Assembly (NCBI RefSeq): GCF_029407905.1
Contig: NC_073624.1
Coordinates: forward strand, 2,492,501-2,556,500
Direction of reading: 5' to 3'
DNA length: 64,000 nt
Source: Bubalus kerabau
Taxonomy: Eukaryota; Chordata; Mammalia; Artiodactyla; Bovidae
Shown here piece by piece: positions 10,721 through 20,830 of this stretch (positions are counted from its first letter, which is position 1; the number at the start of each line of letters is the position of its first letter). Position numbers and translations under genes: made by a program. The notes beneath the pieces were generated by a model that worked only from the letters and a program-made list of their open reading frames with translations, did not search any database and was not told where the DNA came from.

Positions 10721-11436
10721 AGCCTAGACATTTTTGTGTTATATTATGAGACAGGCTCTCCTGTGAGCCTGCGTCAGCTGCAGAGCAGGTCTACTGGTGA
10801 CTTCTTTTCCTTCTCACGCTGCTCGGGAGGGGAGGGGAGGGGCGCCGTGCTCCCAGTCTCTCTCTCATTGCAGGTCGGGGGAGGCAGACACACCTGCCCA
10901 GGTTCCCCACGGGACCTCCCTCGACTCCCAGTGTGGGCAGGGTACTTTGCTACTCTTGATGCAAAGGGGGTTCCTTCCCAACCTGGTGGGTGGGGCTGAG
11001 CACCCTCACTCTTCACTGCACCCCTCTGACACCCACCCCACCAGGACTTGAGGGGTGTCTCCCTCCTGATGAGTGGGAGTGGTCTTTACTGATGTGAGCG
11101 AGATGGGCCACAGACTCTTCTGGTGTTTCCTGGAGCGGGGCGGTCCCTGTGCAAATCTTGTGAAGCCGCCCCCCTTGCCGCTTGGCCGCAGAGAGCAGGG
11201 CTCTTGTGGTTGTGTTGTTTGTTGCTTGTATCACATTTCCAGACTGTCTGTATCTTCGGCTCCAAGCCTAGGATGTATGAGGCAAAAGTACCAACACCCA
11301 GAGAACTCGCTGCTGTGTCACTCTCTGGGTCCCCAAGTCAGGCTGTCTCTGCCTCTCCACCTCTTGGAGACTCCTTACTTTTGTTTTATATACAATGTCC
11401 AGGGTTTTAGTGGTAGAAATAGGGGGAGTTACTCCA
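10721..11436. other. Unique sequence, no gene seen
   Basis: GC content rises here relative to the L1 block. Frames up to ~195 codons occur, but the longest runs into a repeat and none shows a known domain. Confidence 0.55.
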
Positions 11437-11448
11437 TCTTAAGTTCTT

Positions 11449-11742
11449 CAGATCAGATCAGATCAGTCGCTCAGTCGTGTCCGACTCTTTGTGACCCCAT
11501 GAATCGCAGCACACCAGGCCTCCCTGTCCATCACCAACTCCCGGAGTTCACTGAGACTCACGTCCATCGAGTCAGTGATGCCATCCAGCCATCTCATCCT
11601 CTGTCGTCCCCTTCTCCTCCTGCCCCCAATCCCTCCCAGCATCAGAGTCTTTTCCAATGAATCAACTCTTCGCATGAGGTGGCCAAACAACTGGAGTTTC
11701 AGCTTTAGCATCAGTCCTTCCAAAGAAATCCCAGGGCTGATC
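11449..11742 (-). mobile_element. Young BovB 3' end (ART2A-like) with 12-bp TSD
   Basis: Starts with three GATCA units (CAGATCAGATCAGATCAGTC) and reads antisense BovB to CCCAGGGCTGATC. TCTTAAGTTCTT flanks it exactly at 11437-11448 and 11743-11754. Close agreement with the family pattern and a perfect duplication suggest a comparatively recent insertion. Confidence 0.95.
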
Positions 11743-11795
11743 TCTTAAGTTCTTAGTGATTTTTAAATGTTGCTTTTATAATATGCTACTTTAAT

Positions 11796-11992
11796 GCCCT
11801 GGGCTTCCCTGGTAGCCCAGCTGGTAAAGAATGGCAATGCAGGAGACTCCGGTTCCATTCCTGGGTTGGGAAGATCCCCTGGAGAAGGGAACAGCTACCC
11901 ACTTCAGTATCCTGGCCTGGAAAAAAAATTCATGGACTGTATAGTCCATGGGATAGCAAAGAGTCAGACACAACTGAGCGACTTTCACTTTC
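11796..11992 (+). mobile_element. Bov-tA SINE with 8-bp TSD
   Basis: Sense copy from GCCCTGGGCTTCCCTGGTAG to GACACAACTGAGCGACTTTC. ACTTTAAT occurs at 11788-11795 and 11993-12000. An A-run lies near 11922-11929. Confidence 0.92.
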
Positions 11993-12000
11993 ACTTTAAT

Positions 12001-13700
12001 ACAGTCCCCATTTCTTTTCTATATGACATTTTCCTTTGATTTGGGGGTATCTTCAAAATATTTAATTTTGCAAATTATTATGCAAATCATCTGCAAATAG
12101 AAATGATTTTGTTTTCTCCTGTTTTCCAGTTCCTGTGCCTCTATTTTTTCCCTCTCTTCTAATTACAATTCTAAAAGGTCAGAGGGACGTGTCCCCCTAT
12201 TTTCTTCCTGTCTTTAGCTGGAAGGATGTTTGTTTTAGCCACTGAGTTTTGTGCTAGCTTTTGGGCACACCAATTGATATTTTATGGAGTATTTTTACAC
12301 AAATGTGTTTAATTAATGTAAAAAGCCTGTTCTGTTTTCGAAGTGATCAGATTTTTTGCTTAGTCCTTATTCACATAATAAATCTTACTAATATGTTTTC
12401 TAATATTGAACCACCTTCCCATTACTGGTAAAACAGCCACTTGGTCATGATGCACTATTTTGAAACATGCTATTTGCTTCTGCTACATAATGTTTTATCC
12501 AAGATTTTGTGTCTATAATTATAAGTGACATTGGTCGGTAATTTGGTTCTTTAATAAAAGCTCTGTCAGGTTATAGGGGTTTTTACTTGTCATAGAATTT
12601 GTAAGTTTTCCACCTTTTCCTCTTCTCTTAAATGATTTAAGTAGTATTGCTATTAACTGATCTAATTAAACCTTGGTGTATTTCCCCTGTGCAAATGGTG
12701 TTGGGACGAGTTAGTGACCTTTAACTACTGTCTGTATTTTTTCAGTGGTAACTGGCCTCTTTAGATCTTTTCTCTCTAACGGGGTCAGTTTTTGTACTTT
12801 GTATTTTTCTTAAAAGTTATATATTCCATCTTGGCATTGAACTTTATTTTCAGGCAATTTTATAAAGTAATCTTGCTTTAAAAATATTTTACAGAATAAT
12901 CTTGTTTTAAAAATATGCCCTTCTAGATTTGATGGCTACTTACACTTGTCATTCCTAATACGTGTTTTCTCGCTCTCAACCCTCAACAGAACCTTTTTTG
13001 AAATAGCCTCATAGTTTATCTAAAAGTCAGATTTGGGGGGCATTTACTGATTCAATTTTTTTTCACACTTTAGTATTTCTGTCCCTTTCTTTTTCTGCTT
13101 TTTGTGGGGCTAACTTTGTTGTTCCTTTTCTAACTTTTTGTATTTGATATTTATTTATTTTTATATTTTCATTTTTTATTTATATTCATTTTTAAGGCTA
13201 AAGTTGTTCATTTATAACTGCTTTTACTGTATGCTTTGGCTTCTTATACTTTTGGTTTTCATTATTGTTATTTTTATGAAATTTTGTAATTTCATTCTGA
13301 GTTTGCTTTTGTTCCAAGAGTTATTTAATAGCATATCTTTGTAAGCAGGCTTTATTGTTTGGTTAATGCTATAATTAACTTCTAGTTTTATTGCTTATGG
13401 TAAGAGAATGCTGGTTGTATTACTTTTATGCTTTAGAATGTAATGAGGTTCTCTTTATAGCATAAGATGTGGTCAATTTGGGGGGATGTTCCATGTACTT
13501 TTAAAAAGATGTGTTCTCAATTACCAGAGTTCAGAGGTCAATACATGTCTATAGGGTCTGCCTCATTAGTCATGTCATTTAAATCTTCCATCTCCTTCCT
13601 GAGTATGTCTTCTGGATTCCTCTTGGACTGAGAGTGGTGCAGTGAATTCTTCTGTTTTGAGCATTTCTTTGTCCAGTTCTCCTTCGGTCTCCTGCGTCTC
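12001..13700 (-). mobile_element. L1-derived block, antisense
   Basis: Inverse L1 ORF2 text: CTGCAAATAGAAATGATTTTG, CCACTTGGTCATGATGCAC, GTGACATTGGTCGGTAATTT, ATAAGATGTGGTCAATTTGG, CCATGTACTTTTAAAAAGATG. Strongly diverged with no useful open frame. Confidence 0.7.
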
Positions 13701-14363
13701 CACCCCCTTGAAAGTCGCTTCTGTGCTATCGGGTCCTTTCTTCCTAATTCTTTAAAAAACGTCTTTAGTTTAGGCAGGTTTCATGCACACAGCATACTAC
13801 CGACTTTCACTTTGTCAGCCCATCTGAGAGTCATGCTTCTTTTATTTGAATTCAGTGCATTTCTATATAGTACTTGTCAGCGCAATCTAAGCTTGTCCAC
13901 ATTCTGTCATAGCTGTAAAGTATGCATGCGCATATAAACAACATACGTGCCACATACACATGTACTCTCCCATCATGCTCTATGTTTAACGTGCTTTTTT
14001 TATTTATTTATTTTTCTCTTTCTCAGGAATACCTTCAGGTATACAGAAAGGCTCGTATTTTTGTTCTCATGAACACCTTTCCACTAATACCTTTATTTTT
14101 CCTTCATCATCTCTTTCCCTGGACACAGATTACCAGCACCCTAGTGTCTCCCTCCCTCTACCCTTCTTCTCCCAAAGCAACTAACTCGAAGGAGCACAGT
14201 TCCATTTCTCAGTGAATGCCTATAAAGTAATCAGCTGTATTACTGTTTTTTTTTTACTAACCTTGCCCCAAGTTTGATAGTTTCCCAGATTAAACATTGT
14301 TTGAGCACATGGTCATCACACACTTCCTGTCTTCCTCATAGTCATTACTTCATGTGACCTCTA

Positions 14364-14428
14364 CAGGTACATCTGGTATACCTCCGCAGGTACATCTGGT
14401 ATACCTCCACAGATACATCTGTTATACC
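14364..14428. repeat. 23-bp tandem repeat, ~2.8 copies
   Basis: CAGGTACATCTGGTATACCT begins at 14364 and 14387, with a diverged third copy (CAGATACATCTGTTATACC) at 14410. Period is 23 bp. Confidence 0.85.
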
Positions 14429-15278
14429 ACACTGACTGTCTATTCTTCTGCCACTGCCTCTCCAGTTACTTCTGTTGTAAACAAGTGTGCTTCAGGAGGG
14501 ATTCATAGCAACATTTTCTGAGTTTTCATAAGTTTGTATACCTGAAAGTCAGTCAGGCTGGCTGACTCACATTTCCCCTCCTTGAGTATCTTACATAGGT
14601 TTATTTCCCTCTGATATAAAGACTTGCCAAAAATTAAGGTCAGTATCAGCTTATTTCTTTTAGATTCCCATTCTTCTTGCATGAATATCCAAGAATGATT
14701 TTTTAAACCTAAAGCCCAGCCATTTTACTACACTATGCTTTTATGTTGGTCACTCCCATACTTGGAGTGTGTCCTTTTTTAATATCTAAGTTTAAGTCTT
14801 ATTTTAGAAGGTGTATTTTTACAATATTGGTTTCAGGATTCATTGTCTGATGTGTTGGTTTTGTGCCTCAGCATCTCCCATTGTACATATATTGAGTCTT
14901 CTTTTCCAATCTTCTTTATTACTTTCAAATAGTTTTAATGTCTTTTCCAATTATATTTTTAACATATTTCCCTCTTTACAATTTTCATTTCTCTAACAGC
15001 ATTTTCTTTGATAGATATTTAATCTCATATCCTTTTGATTGATCTTTTTCCTTCTATTTCTAATTATTTACTAAGTTCTAGGAGCTCTCTTTCTCTTGTC
15101 TTTGCTTAATCATCTAATATATGTCATTTTTAGTGTTTGTTCTTTCACCAATTTTGATTTTTGTAAAAAAAATAGATTGTTTTTGAAAGGTAAAGTTTTT
15201 TTGTGTGTGGATATGTCTTTCTGTTGTGCTTAATTTTTTTTGGTAAAGATATTATTATGCTAATTGTTCTTTTTTACG

Positions 15279-15308
15279 ACTAAGCGACTGATCTGATCTG
15301 ATCTGATA
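15279..15308 (+). mobile_element. BovB/SINE tail remnant
   Basis: ACTAAGCGACTGATCTGATC followed by further TCTGA units is the tail of the same element type seen inverted at 11449. No body is attached, so it is an extremely truncated insertion or a deletion remnant. Confidence 0.65.
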
Positions 15309-15574
15309 TTTTCTTGTACTAACTTTGCATGTAATTCAACCATAATCTTTTGTTGCTGCTGAAGTTTAAATGACATAATTTCCCATTATTATTAGAAGGA
15401 AAGAGTGGACCAAAATAGGTTTTGTAGCTTCAGAACTCTAGGGCTGCCTCTTCTGATGTTACCACCTAGTGTTTAAGATGTGGCTTTGTTCTTTTGGAGA
15501 TCTAAGTTTTCTTCTTCCTTCCCTACTTTTATCTGGACCTTCTTTTATCCCCTAGTGTCCTGTCTTAGCAAATT

Positions 15575-15932
15575 CAGACGGTTTCAATAAGATATTATTA
15601 CTCTAGACTTAGAGGCTTAAACAAAACGCATTTGTTTCTCACAGTTCTGAAACCTGGCAAGTCCAATGCTGGAAGATTCGGTGTCTGGTGAGGGCTGGCA
15701 TCCTGGTTCATAGATGACTACCTTCTTGCTGCACTCACATGGCAGAAAGGATGAGAGAGCTCTCTGGGTGCTTTTATATGGGCACCCTCTCCATTCATGA
15801 GGGCCCCACTCTCATGACCTAATCACCTCCAAAAGGTCTCATGTCCTAATACAGTTACATCGAGGGTCAGGGTTTTCTCGTAAGAATTGGGAGGGGGCAG
15901 GAAGAATCACGATCATTCAGCCCGTAACACCC
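15575..15932 (-). mobile_element. MaLR (MLT1/MST-type) LTR, antisense
   Basis: Inverse LTR order: TTGTTTCTCACAGTTCTG, GATTCGGTGTCTGGTGAGGG, TGGTTCATAGATGAC, CTCTCCATTCATGAGGGCC, CATGACCTAATCACCTCC, ATTCAGCCCGTAACAC. It is a solitary LTR of the non-autonomous ERVL-related MaLR group, with no internal region attached. Confidence 0.88.
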
Positions 15933-16544
15933 TTGCAGCAGCTGCTCACTGCAGAGCCATCCTTGGATCTGGGCAAGAGGCGCCAATGCCCTTGACATGC
16001 CCTCCCTCTGTGGGTCACATCGCTTTCCCTAGAGCAGAAAGATGGTAGAGCAAAGGGCCATGCCAGCCAAGGCCACTGCTCCCCTTGTAGACCACTCTTA
16101 AGCTTACCTGGGGCCCTTAATTTAACACCCAAATAGCCCTAGTTCCCCATTCTCTGTCCACAATCAATTACATCAATAATCAGCTCCAGCACACAGGGTC
16201 ACTGGGAAGCACTCTGAATCTGTGTCAGGTGCTGTTCTTCCTCTCTACTTACTGCTGGGTTCCAAACAGATTCCATTTGGATTTCAACTCTTGGTCCCTC
16301 TGAAAACTGCATTTTACCTAAGATCTAGGTGAAAGGATCTGATTCCCACACAGGAACACCACGCACCTAAAATACGGATGGTGAAGCAGCACGCAGTCTG
16401 CAGGCCCACTCGTCCAGGAGTCACAGGCCCTTTCAGAGGCGTCCTCTGAGCACTCGCCATGCAGCAGCATGGACTTCCAAGGCAGGAAGGAAAGAGAAAA
16501 GCACAGAAGTGTCTATGAATGGGCATGTCTGTGTGTGTATAGCT
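15933..16544. other. Unique sequence, no gene seen
   Basis: No recognised gene or repeat. Includes GAGCAGAAAGATGG-type text and short frames without domain signal. Confidence 0.5.
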
Positions 16545-16758
16545 GGGCTTCCCATGTGGTGCTAGAGGTAAAGAACCTGTCTACCAATATAGGAGATGCA
16601 AGAGACACAGGTTCAATCCCTGGATTGGGAAGATCCCCTATAGGAGGGCATGGCAACCCACTCCAATATTCCTGCCTGGAGAATCCCATGGACAGAGGAG
16701 CCTGGTGGGTTACAGTGCATGGCGTTGAAAAGAATCAGACACAATGGAAGCAACTTAG
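16545..16758 (+). mobile_element. Bov-tA SINE
   Basis: Sense copy: GGGCTTCCCATGTGGTGC, GGTTCAATCCCTGGATTGGG, CATGGCAACCCACTCC, AGAATCCCATGGACAGAGG, AAGAATCAGACACAATGG. Confidence 0.92.
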
Positions 16759-16929
16759 CCCGGCACATACGTCTAGTGAGGCACATGGTGCTGTTCATTG
16801 GCACGTGGAAAGCAGGATGAAAGAGGGTGAATGCCTAAGGACACGGATGAGCTGGATTTAAGCCTCAATCTGGTTCCCAAACTAAGACTCTCAGCACTTC
16901 GACTCCACAAGCTGTACCTAGCTCTCTCA

Positions 16930-17110
16930 TGACCATAATTCATCAATTTCAGTGGAAATTGAGTGGAGCACCTCCTACATTCCAGGCACTAGTCCTTACA
17001 TTTCTCTTGGAGAAGCACATACAAGCTGTTAAGCAAGTGGGCACATATCATATGAGACTGGTGGTACACTAGAGAACACCAAGCAGAAGCTGGGGGTCAG
17101 GTGCCTCCAG
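16930..17110 (+). mobile_element. Possible L2-like fragment
   Basis: GAGCACCTCCTACATTCCAGGCACT followed by ACATTTCTCTTGGAGAAGC and AAGCAAGTGGGCACATATC resembles the 3' portion of old L2-type repeats, whose usual wording is ...CTACTATGTGCCAGGCAC... Confidence 0.5.
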
Positions 17111-17336
17111 TGAAGGGTTTGTCAAGATCAGGGTGCTGGATTTGAAGGACACGGGGCAGAGGGCACAATAGGCGGTGCTCTGCCTTCTTTCATTTCCCTG
17201 CTCGGTTTGGTGTCCTATGGCCTTGAGTGAATTACTCAAATGTGATTTCTTCAACCTGTCCCACTGCAAAAATGTTAAATGAGCACCAACCGTCTGCATT
17301 TGTATTAGTCAAGACTCTCCAGAGAAACAGCCAATA

Positions 17337-17510
17337 GGATGGATGGATGGATGGATAGATGGATAGATAGATGATAGATAATAGAAAGATAGAGAGAATG
17401 ATAGGTAAATAGATTGATAGATGATAGGTAGGTAAATGGATAGATAGAATGATAGGTAGATATATTGACTGATGGATGGTAGGTAGATAATACATAGATA
17501 GAGAGAAAGA
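17337..17510. repeat. GGAT/GATA microsatellite
   Basis: (GGAT)n passing into irregular GATA, GATG and GGTA units. It lies directly after the element start at 17300, where this family often accumulates such repeats. Confidence 0.9.
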
Positions 17511-17549
17511 CCTTTTGGATTAGAATGATCTATCCAATGGTACCAATCC

Positions 17550-17665
17550 ATCATTTATCTATCTATTTATCTTTCCTGTTGGTCCTAATTCTCTGGAGAG
17601 CCCTGACTAATACAAATACAGATATTCTATCTATCCATCTATCTCTCTAGCTATCTATAGGTAGA
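17550..17665. repeat. TATC microsatellite flanking an inverted segment
   Basis: ATCTATCTATTTATC (17553-17570) and CTATCTATCCATCTATCTC (17625-17660), the complement of the preceding GATA tract, bracket the inverted element start at 17572-17615. Confidence 0.8.
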
Positions 17666-17936
17666 GAGGGAGATTGGTTTATTTTAAAGAGTCAGTTCCT
17701 GAGACTGAGGTGGCTGGCATGTCCGAGGCTGTGGGACGGGCTGGCAGGTTGGAACTTCCAGCAGGAGTTAACGTTGTAGCCCTGAATCTGGAGGTGATCT
17801 GAAGGCAGTATCCCTTCCTCTTCAGAGAACCTCAGTCTTTTAAGGATTTTAACTGATTGCATGAAGTCCATTCACATTATGGAAGGTGATTGCTTTCCAT
17901 GAAATCTGTTGATTTAAATGCTCATCTCATTTAAAA

Positions 17937-18264
17937 TGGCTTCCTTGATGGTTCAGCTGGTAAAGAATCCACCTGTTCTGCAGGAGACTGCGGTTTAACT
18001 CCTGGGTCTGGAAGATCACCCGGAGAATGGATAGGCTACCCACTCCAGTATTCTTGGGCTCCCCTGATGGTTCAGCTGGAGAAGAGTCCATCTCAATACA
18101 GGAGACCTGGGTTTGATACCTGGATTGGGAAGATCCCCTGGAGAAGGGAACAGCTACCCACTCCAGTATTCTGTTCTGGAAAATCCCAAGGACAGAGGAG
18201 CCTGGCAGGCTGCAGTCCATGGGGCGCAAAGAATTGGACACAACTGAGAAACTTTCACTTTCTT
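17937..18264 (+). mobile_element. Dimeric Bov-tA SINE with 12-bp TSD
   Basis: Two tRNA-type heads occur in one element: GGCTTCCTTGATGGTTCAG at 17938 and GGCTCCCCTGATGGTTCAG at 18057, the second replacing the tail of the first, followed by one Bov-A body ending CACAACTGAGAAACTTTCAC. TCTCATTTAAAA flanks the whole unit at 17925-17936 and 18265-18276, showing that it inserted as one piece. Confidence 0.95.
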
Positions 18265-18276
18265 TCTCATTTAAAA

Positions 18277-18482
18277 AGGTCTTCCAGTAGCTCAGACCAG
18301 AAAGAATCTGCCTATAATGCAGGAGACCTGTCTCCAGTCCCTGGGTTGGGAAGATGCCCTGGAGGAGGGCATGGCCACCCACTCCAGTATTCTTGCCTGG
18401 AGAATCCCCATGGACAGAGGAGCCTGGAAGTTACAGTCCATAGGGTCACAAAGAGTCAGACACAACTGATCGACTAAGCACA
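18277..18482 (+). mobile_element. Bov-tA SINE
   Basis: Starts AGGTCTTCCAGTAGCTCAG immediately after the previous duplication and ends ACACAACTGATCGACTAAG. Confidence 0.9.
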
Positions 18483-18671
18483 GCAGAGGTGGCACTAGTC
18501 GTAAAGAACCTGCCGATGCAGGGGTCATAAGAGACGTGGGTTTGATCCCCGGGACGGGAAGATCCCCTGGAGGAGGGCATGGCCACCCACTCCAGTATTC
18601 TTGCCTGGGGAATCCCCGTGGACAGAGGAGCCTGGGGGCGCAAAGGGTAGGACACGACTGAGTGCGTATGC
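18483..18671 (+). mobile_element. Bov-tA SINE
   Basis: Fourth tRNA-type head in the cluster: GGTGGCACTAGTCGTAAAG, TTTGATCCCCGGGACGGG, GGCCACCCACTCCAGTATTC, GGACACGACTGAGTGCG. The copy is tail-to-head with the previous one and lacks the TACAGTCCATGGGG segment. Confidence 0.9.
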
Positions 18672-19084
18672 ACGCTTTGACCGTCTTATACACACCTTCA
18701 CAGCAACATCTAAACTGGTATTTGACCAAACAGGTAGGCACCAAAGCCCAGCCAAGCGGACACGTGAAATTCCCATCACAGGATTAAAAACTGACCACAC
18801 GCTGTGACGTGAGAGGTGTCCTAAGGCCGGGATGAAGAAAAGTAGCAGCCACCTGCCCGCTGAATGCTCCAGACTCATCTTTCCCCACCCCTGCAGCTCA
18901 AGGCCATGCCTGTAGCAACAAAGCTGACATTCGAAGATGCCACCGATCTCATCTCTGACTGACTCCCTACATCATCCACACGACCCTGGTTGGCCACCCC
19001 CAGGCTCTGCAGCGAGCGTGGGGGGCCAGCCAGCAAGAGGGGAGGAGTCGGAGCAGGGGATCCTCGTCTCAAATGTCACAGTGA

Positions 19085-19165
19085 TTTATGGACTATATTT
19101 CCCGGGGAAAGCACCAAGATTTATTTCCAGCAGACAGGCTGTTTATAAACACAGCACACAGGTGT
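19085..19165. promoter_or_regulatory. Candidate regulatory patch with forkhead-type palindrome
   Basis: TGTTTATAAACA at 19140-19151 is a perfect 12-bp palindrome made of two overlapping forkhead-like TGTTTAT sites. TGATTTATGG lies at 19082 and CACAGGTG (E-box-like) at 19157. Function is inferred only from motifs. Confidence 0.25.
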
Positions 19166-19780
19166 TGCTGCCTGGGTGGGTGAGCCCTCAGGGGCTTATG
19201 CCTACAGCCAGGAAGAGCAACACAGGCAGGCCAGAGGCCAGACCAAGGGCTTGGGCCCGGAAAGCCCACCCAAAGATGCATGAAATAATAGCTCTTTTCT
19301 TTATTTCCTGGGAGACAAAGACTAGACCTACTTAGCTACCTTATGCAGCCTCCCTGGTGAAAAGGGAGAGGACAGAAGTAGAAGTAGTAAATCTGTATGC
19401 ACATAATAAGCTTTAGAAGCTATAAAGCAATTACTGCTGGGAAACAAGAGAGACTAACAGGTCTACAATGTGGGAAATGCTGACTCACCTCCCCCAGTCA
19501 CTGATAACTGGACCAGAAATCACCTCCTGAAGCCAGGACTCAGGGCCCACTGGAGAGAGGAGGTGAGCTGATGCGGCCGTAGGGGGAGTGAGGGAGAAGA
19601 GTCCTGCAGGAGCAGAAAGCAGCAAAAAGGGTCTTTCTCAGCCCTGCCTTTGGTGGAAGGAGAGAAGCCTACCCAAGAATCCCAGGTCCCTTCACCTCCT
19701 CAAACAGGCCCTTCCCTGGATTTCCACAGGAGAGATCAAACCTCTATGATCTCATAACTAAAACTTGCACAACCACAGGG

Positions 19781-20041
19781 ATGAACAAGCCACCCACAGA
19801 AAAGCCCAGCAAGCAGCAAGATCGGGAGAAAAGAACAGACCCAGATTCAGAGATTTTGACCGCCGTCCACGGAATGCAAGACAGAGCAAATGCAAAACTG
19901 GAAAAAGAGGGAATCAAAGACACGAGTGAGGATCAAAAGACTCACCTACAAAAAAAGAGACAGATTCAAAAGAGGATGACAGGGAGCCGCAGTGAATGGA
20001 AAACAGAATCCACGAGCTCTCTCACTGGTTCTAATCTATAG
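19781..20041 (+). other. Unrecognised 86-codon open frame, highly charged
   Basis: Starts MNKPPTEKPSK and is rich in Lys, Glu, Asp and Gln, with little low-complexity sequence. I recognise no family. It could be a chance frame in an A-rich stretch, a remnant of a LINE ORF1-like coiled region, or an exon. No convincing splice sites or promoter were identified. Confidence 0.15.
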
Positions 20042-20694
20042 ATGGTTCGGATTCTGGGCTCATCACGCCTGTGCACGAAGTCATATGCGGTCCTCAGGTG
20101 TCAAGTGGGCTTGCCTGCCCCTCAAGGGTCTTCCAAGCCCCTAGCCGCCTCTGTGCTCACACTCAAGTGCACGGTGCACAGTTCATGCACCAGGGACACA
20201 CAAAGTAGCTCCCAGCCTGCGAGGAGCCCGTGGGGAGGGGGACACTCCTGTCACCTCCAGCTCCTGGCCAGCATCTTTCTCCAGAAAGACAGGTGGGAAC
20301 TTCTTCGTCAGCTCACACGGTGACCAGCTGCTATCTGCTCACACCCTGAGCCCTGGGACCCCATGTTCTGCCCCAACAGAGCTGTCAGGAAATTCCCTCT
20401 GCCCAAGAATGGCGTCACCCCTACCTCGCCCCAGACGGTGGGCTCTGGGTCTATGCCGCAGGCACCTCCCAGTCCTGGGGATGACCTTGCCCGATGTGGG
20501 GTAAGCTAAGAGCAGGGCAGGGGCGGGAGGAGGGCCCGAATCTGTGAACTGGAGCAGGACTTTGCCTCCTGAGAAAACTTTTCCGCATGATGGAACGGAC
20601 CTGGTCCCCCGAGCCACCTGCCTGCATCTCCCGCTGCCCCCGAGGCTCCATGAAGGGCAAAGGGCCCCCTGGCTCCACGAGGCTCCGCTAGCAC

Positions 20695-20830
20695 GGGTAA
20701 TGTCTATGCAAAGCAGTTGCTTTTAAACTCTTTTATGTGCCTATCATATTAAAAGCAATCCTTTGGAAATTACCAAGACGTGAGGCACACCTGCCTGCAA
20801 TTTTTATAGCTTCTTTTATCCCCCGAAGTG
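20695..20830. promoter_or_regulatory. Candidate conserved non-coding patch
   Basis: AT-rich island in GC-rich DNA with an octamer-like TATGCAAAG (20705-20713), TTTTATGTG, CATATTAAAAG and CACACCTGCC. Resembles developmental enhancer composition; this is inference only. Confidence 0.22.

Larger units (their letters stand above)
13701..15574. other. AT-rich sequence, probably old LINE remnants
   Basis: Low-complexity T-rich sequence without a gene I can support. Short Phe/Leu/Ser-rich frames reflect T-richness. It includes the small tandem repeat at 14364 and a SINE/LINE tail at 15279. Confidence 0.5.
17300..17925 (+). mobile_element. Old interspersed repeat with inverted copy of its own end
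   Basis: Begins with TGTATTAGTCAAGACTCTCC and CAGAGAAACAGCCAATAGG, a common start of an old mammalian repeat family I cannot name with certainty. Its body is recognisable at 17670-17925 (GGCTGGCAGGTTGGAACTTC; CCATTCACATTATGGAAGG). Between them, 17572-17615 carries the same start sequence inverted, beyond a non-repetitive spacer. GATA tracts lie on both sides. Confidence 0.65.
18672..20690. other. Mostly unique sequence; candidate regulatory patches
   Basis: No supported gene. Contains AT-rich, non-repetitive patches near 19085-19165 and 19265-19460 that differ from the GC-rich surroundings, and the unrecognised charged frame at 19781. Confidence 0.5.

Noticed and set aside
15575..15932. Endogenous retrovirus with genes
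   Set aside because: Only solitary MaLR LTRs are present here and elsewhere in the window; no gag, pol or env region was seen.
18067..18744. Several 100-150-codon frames on both strands
   Set aside because: They are translations of Bov-tA SINEs, recognisable by the recurring LCDPMDCS / SLAGYSPWG peptides; the same peptides occur at every SINE of the window.
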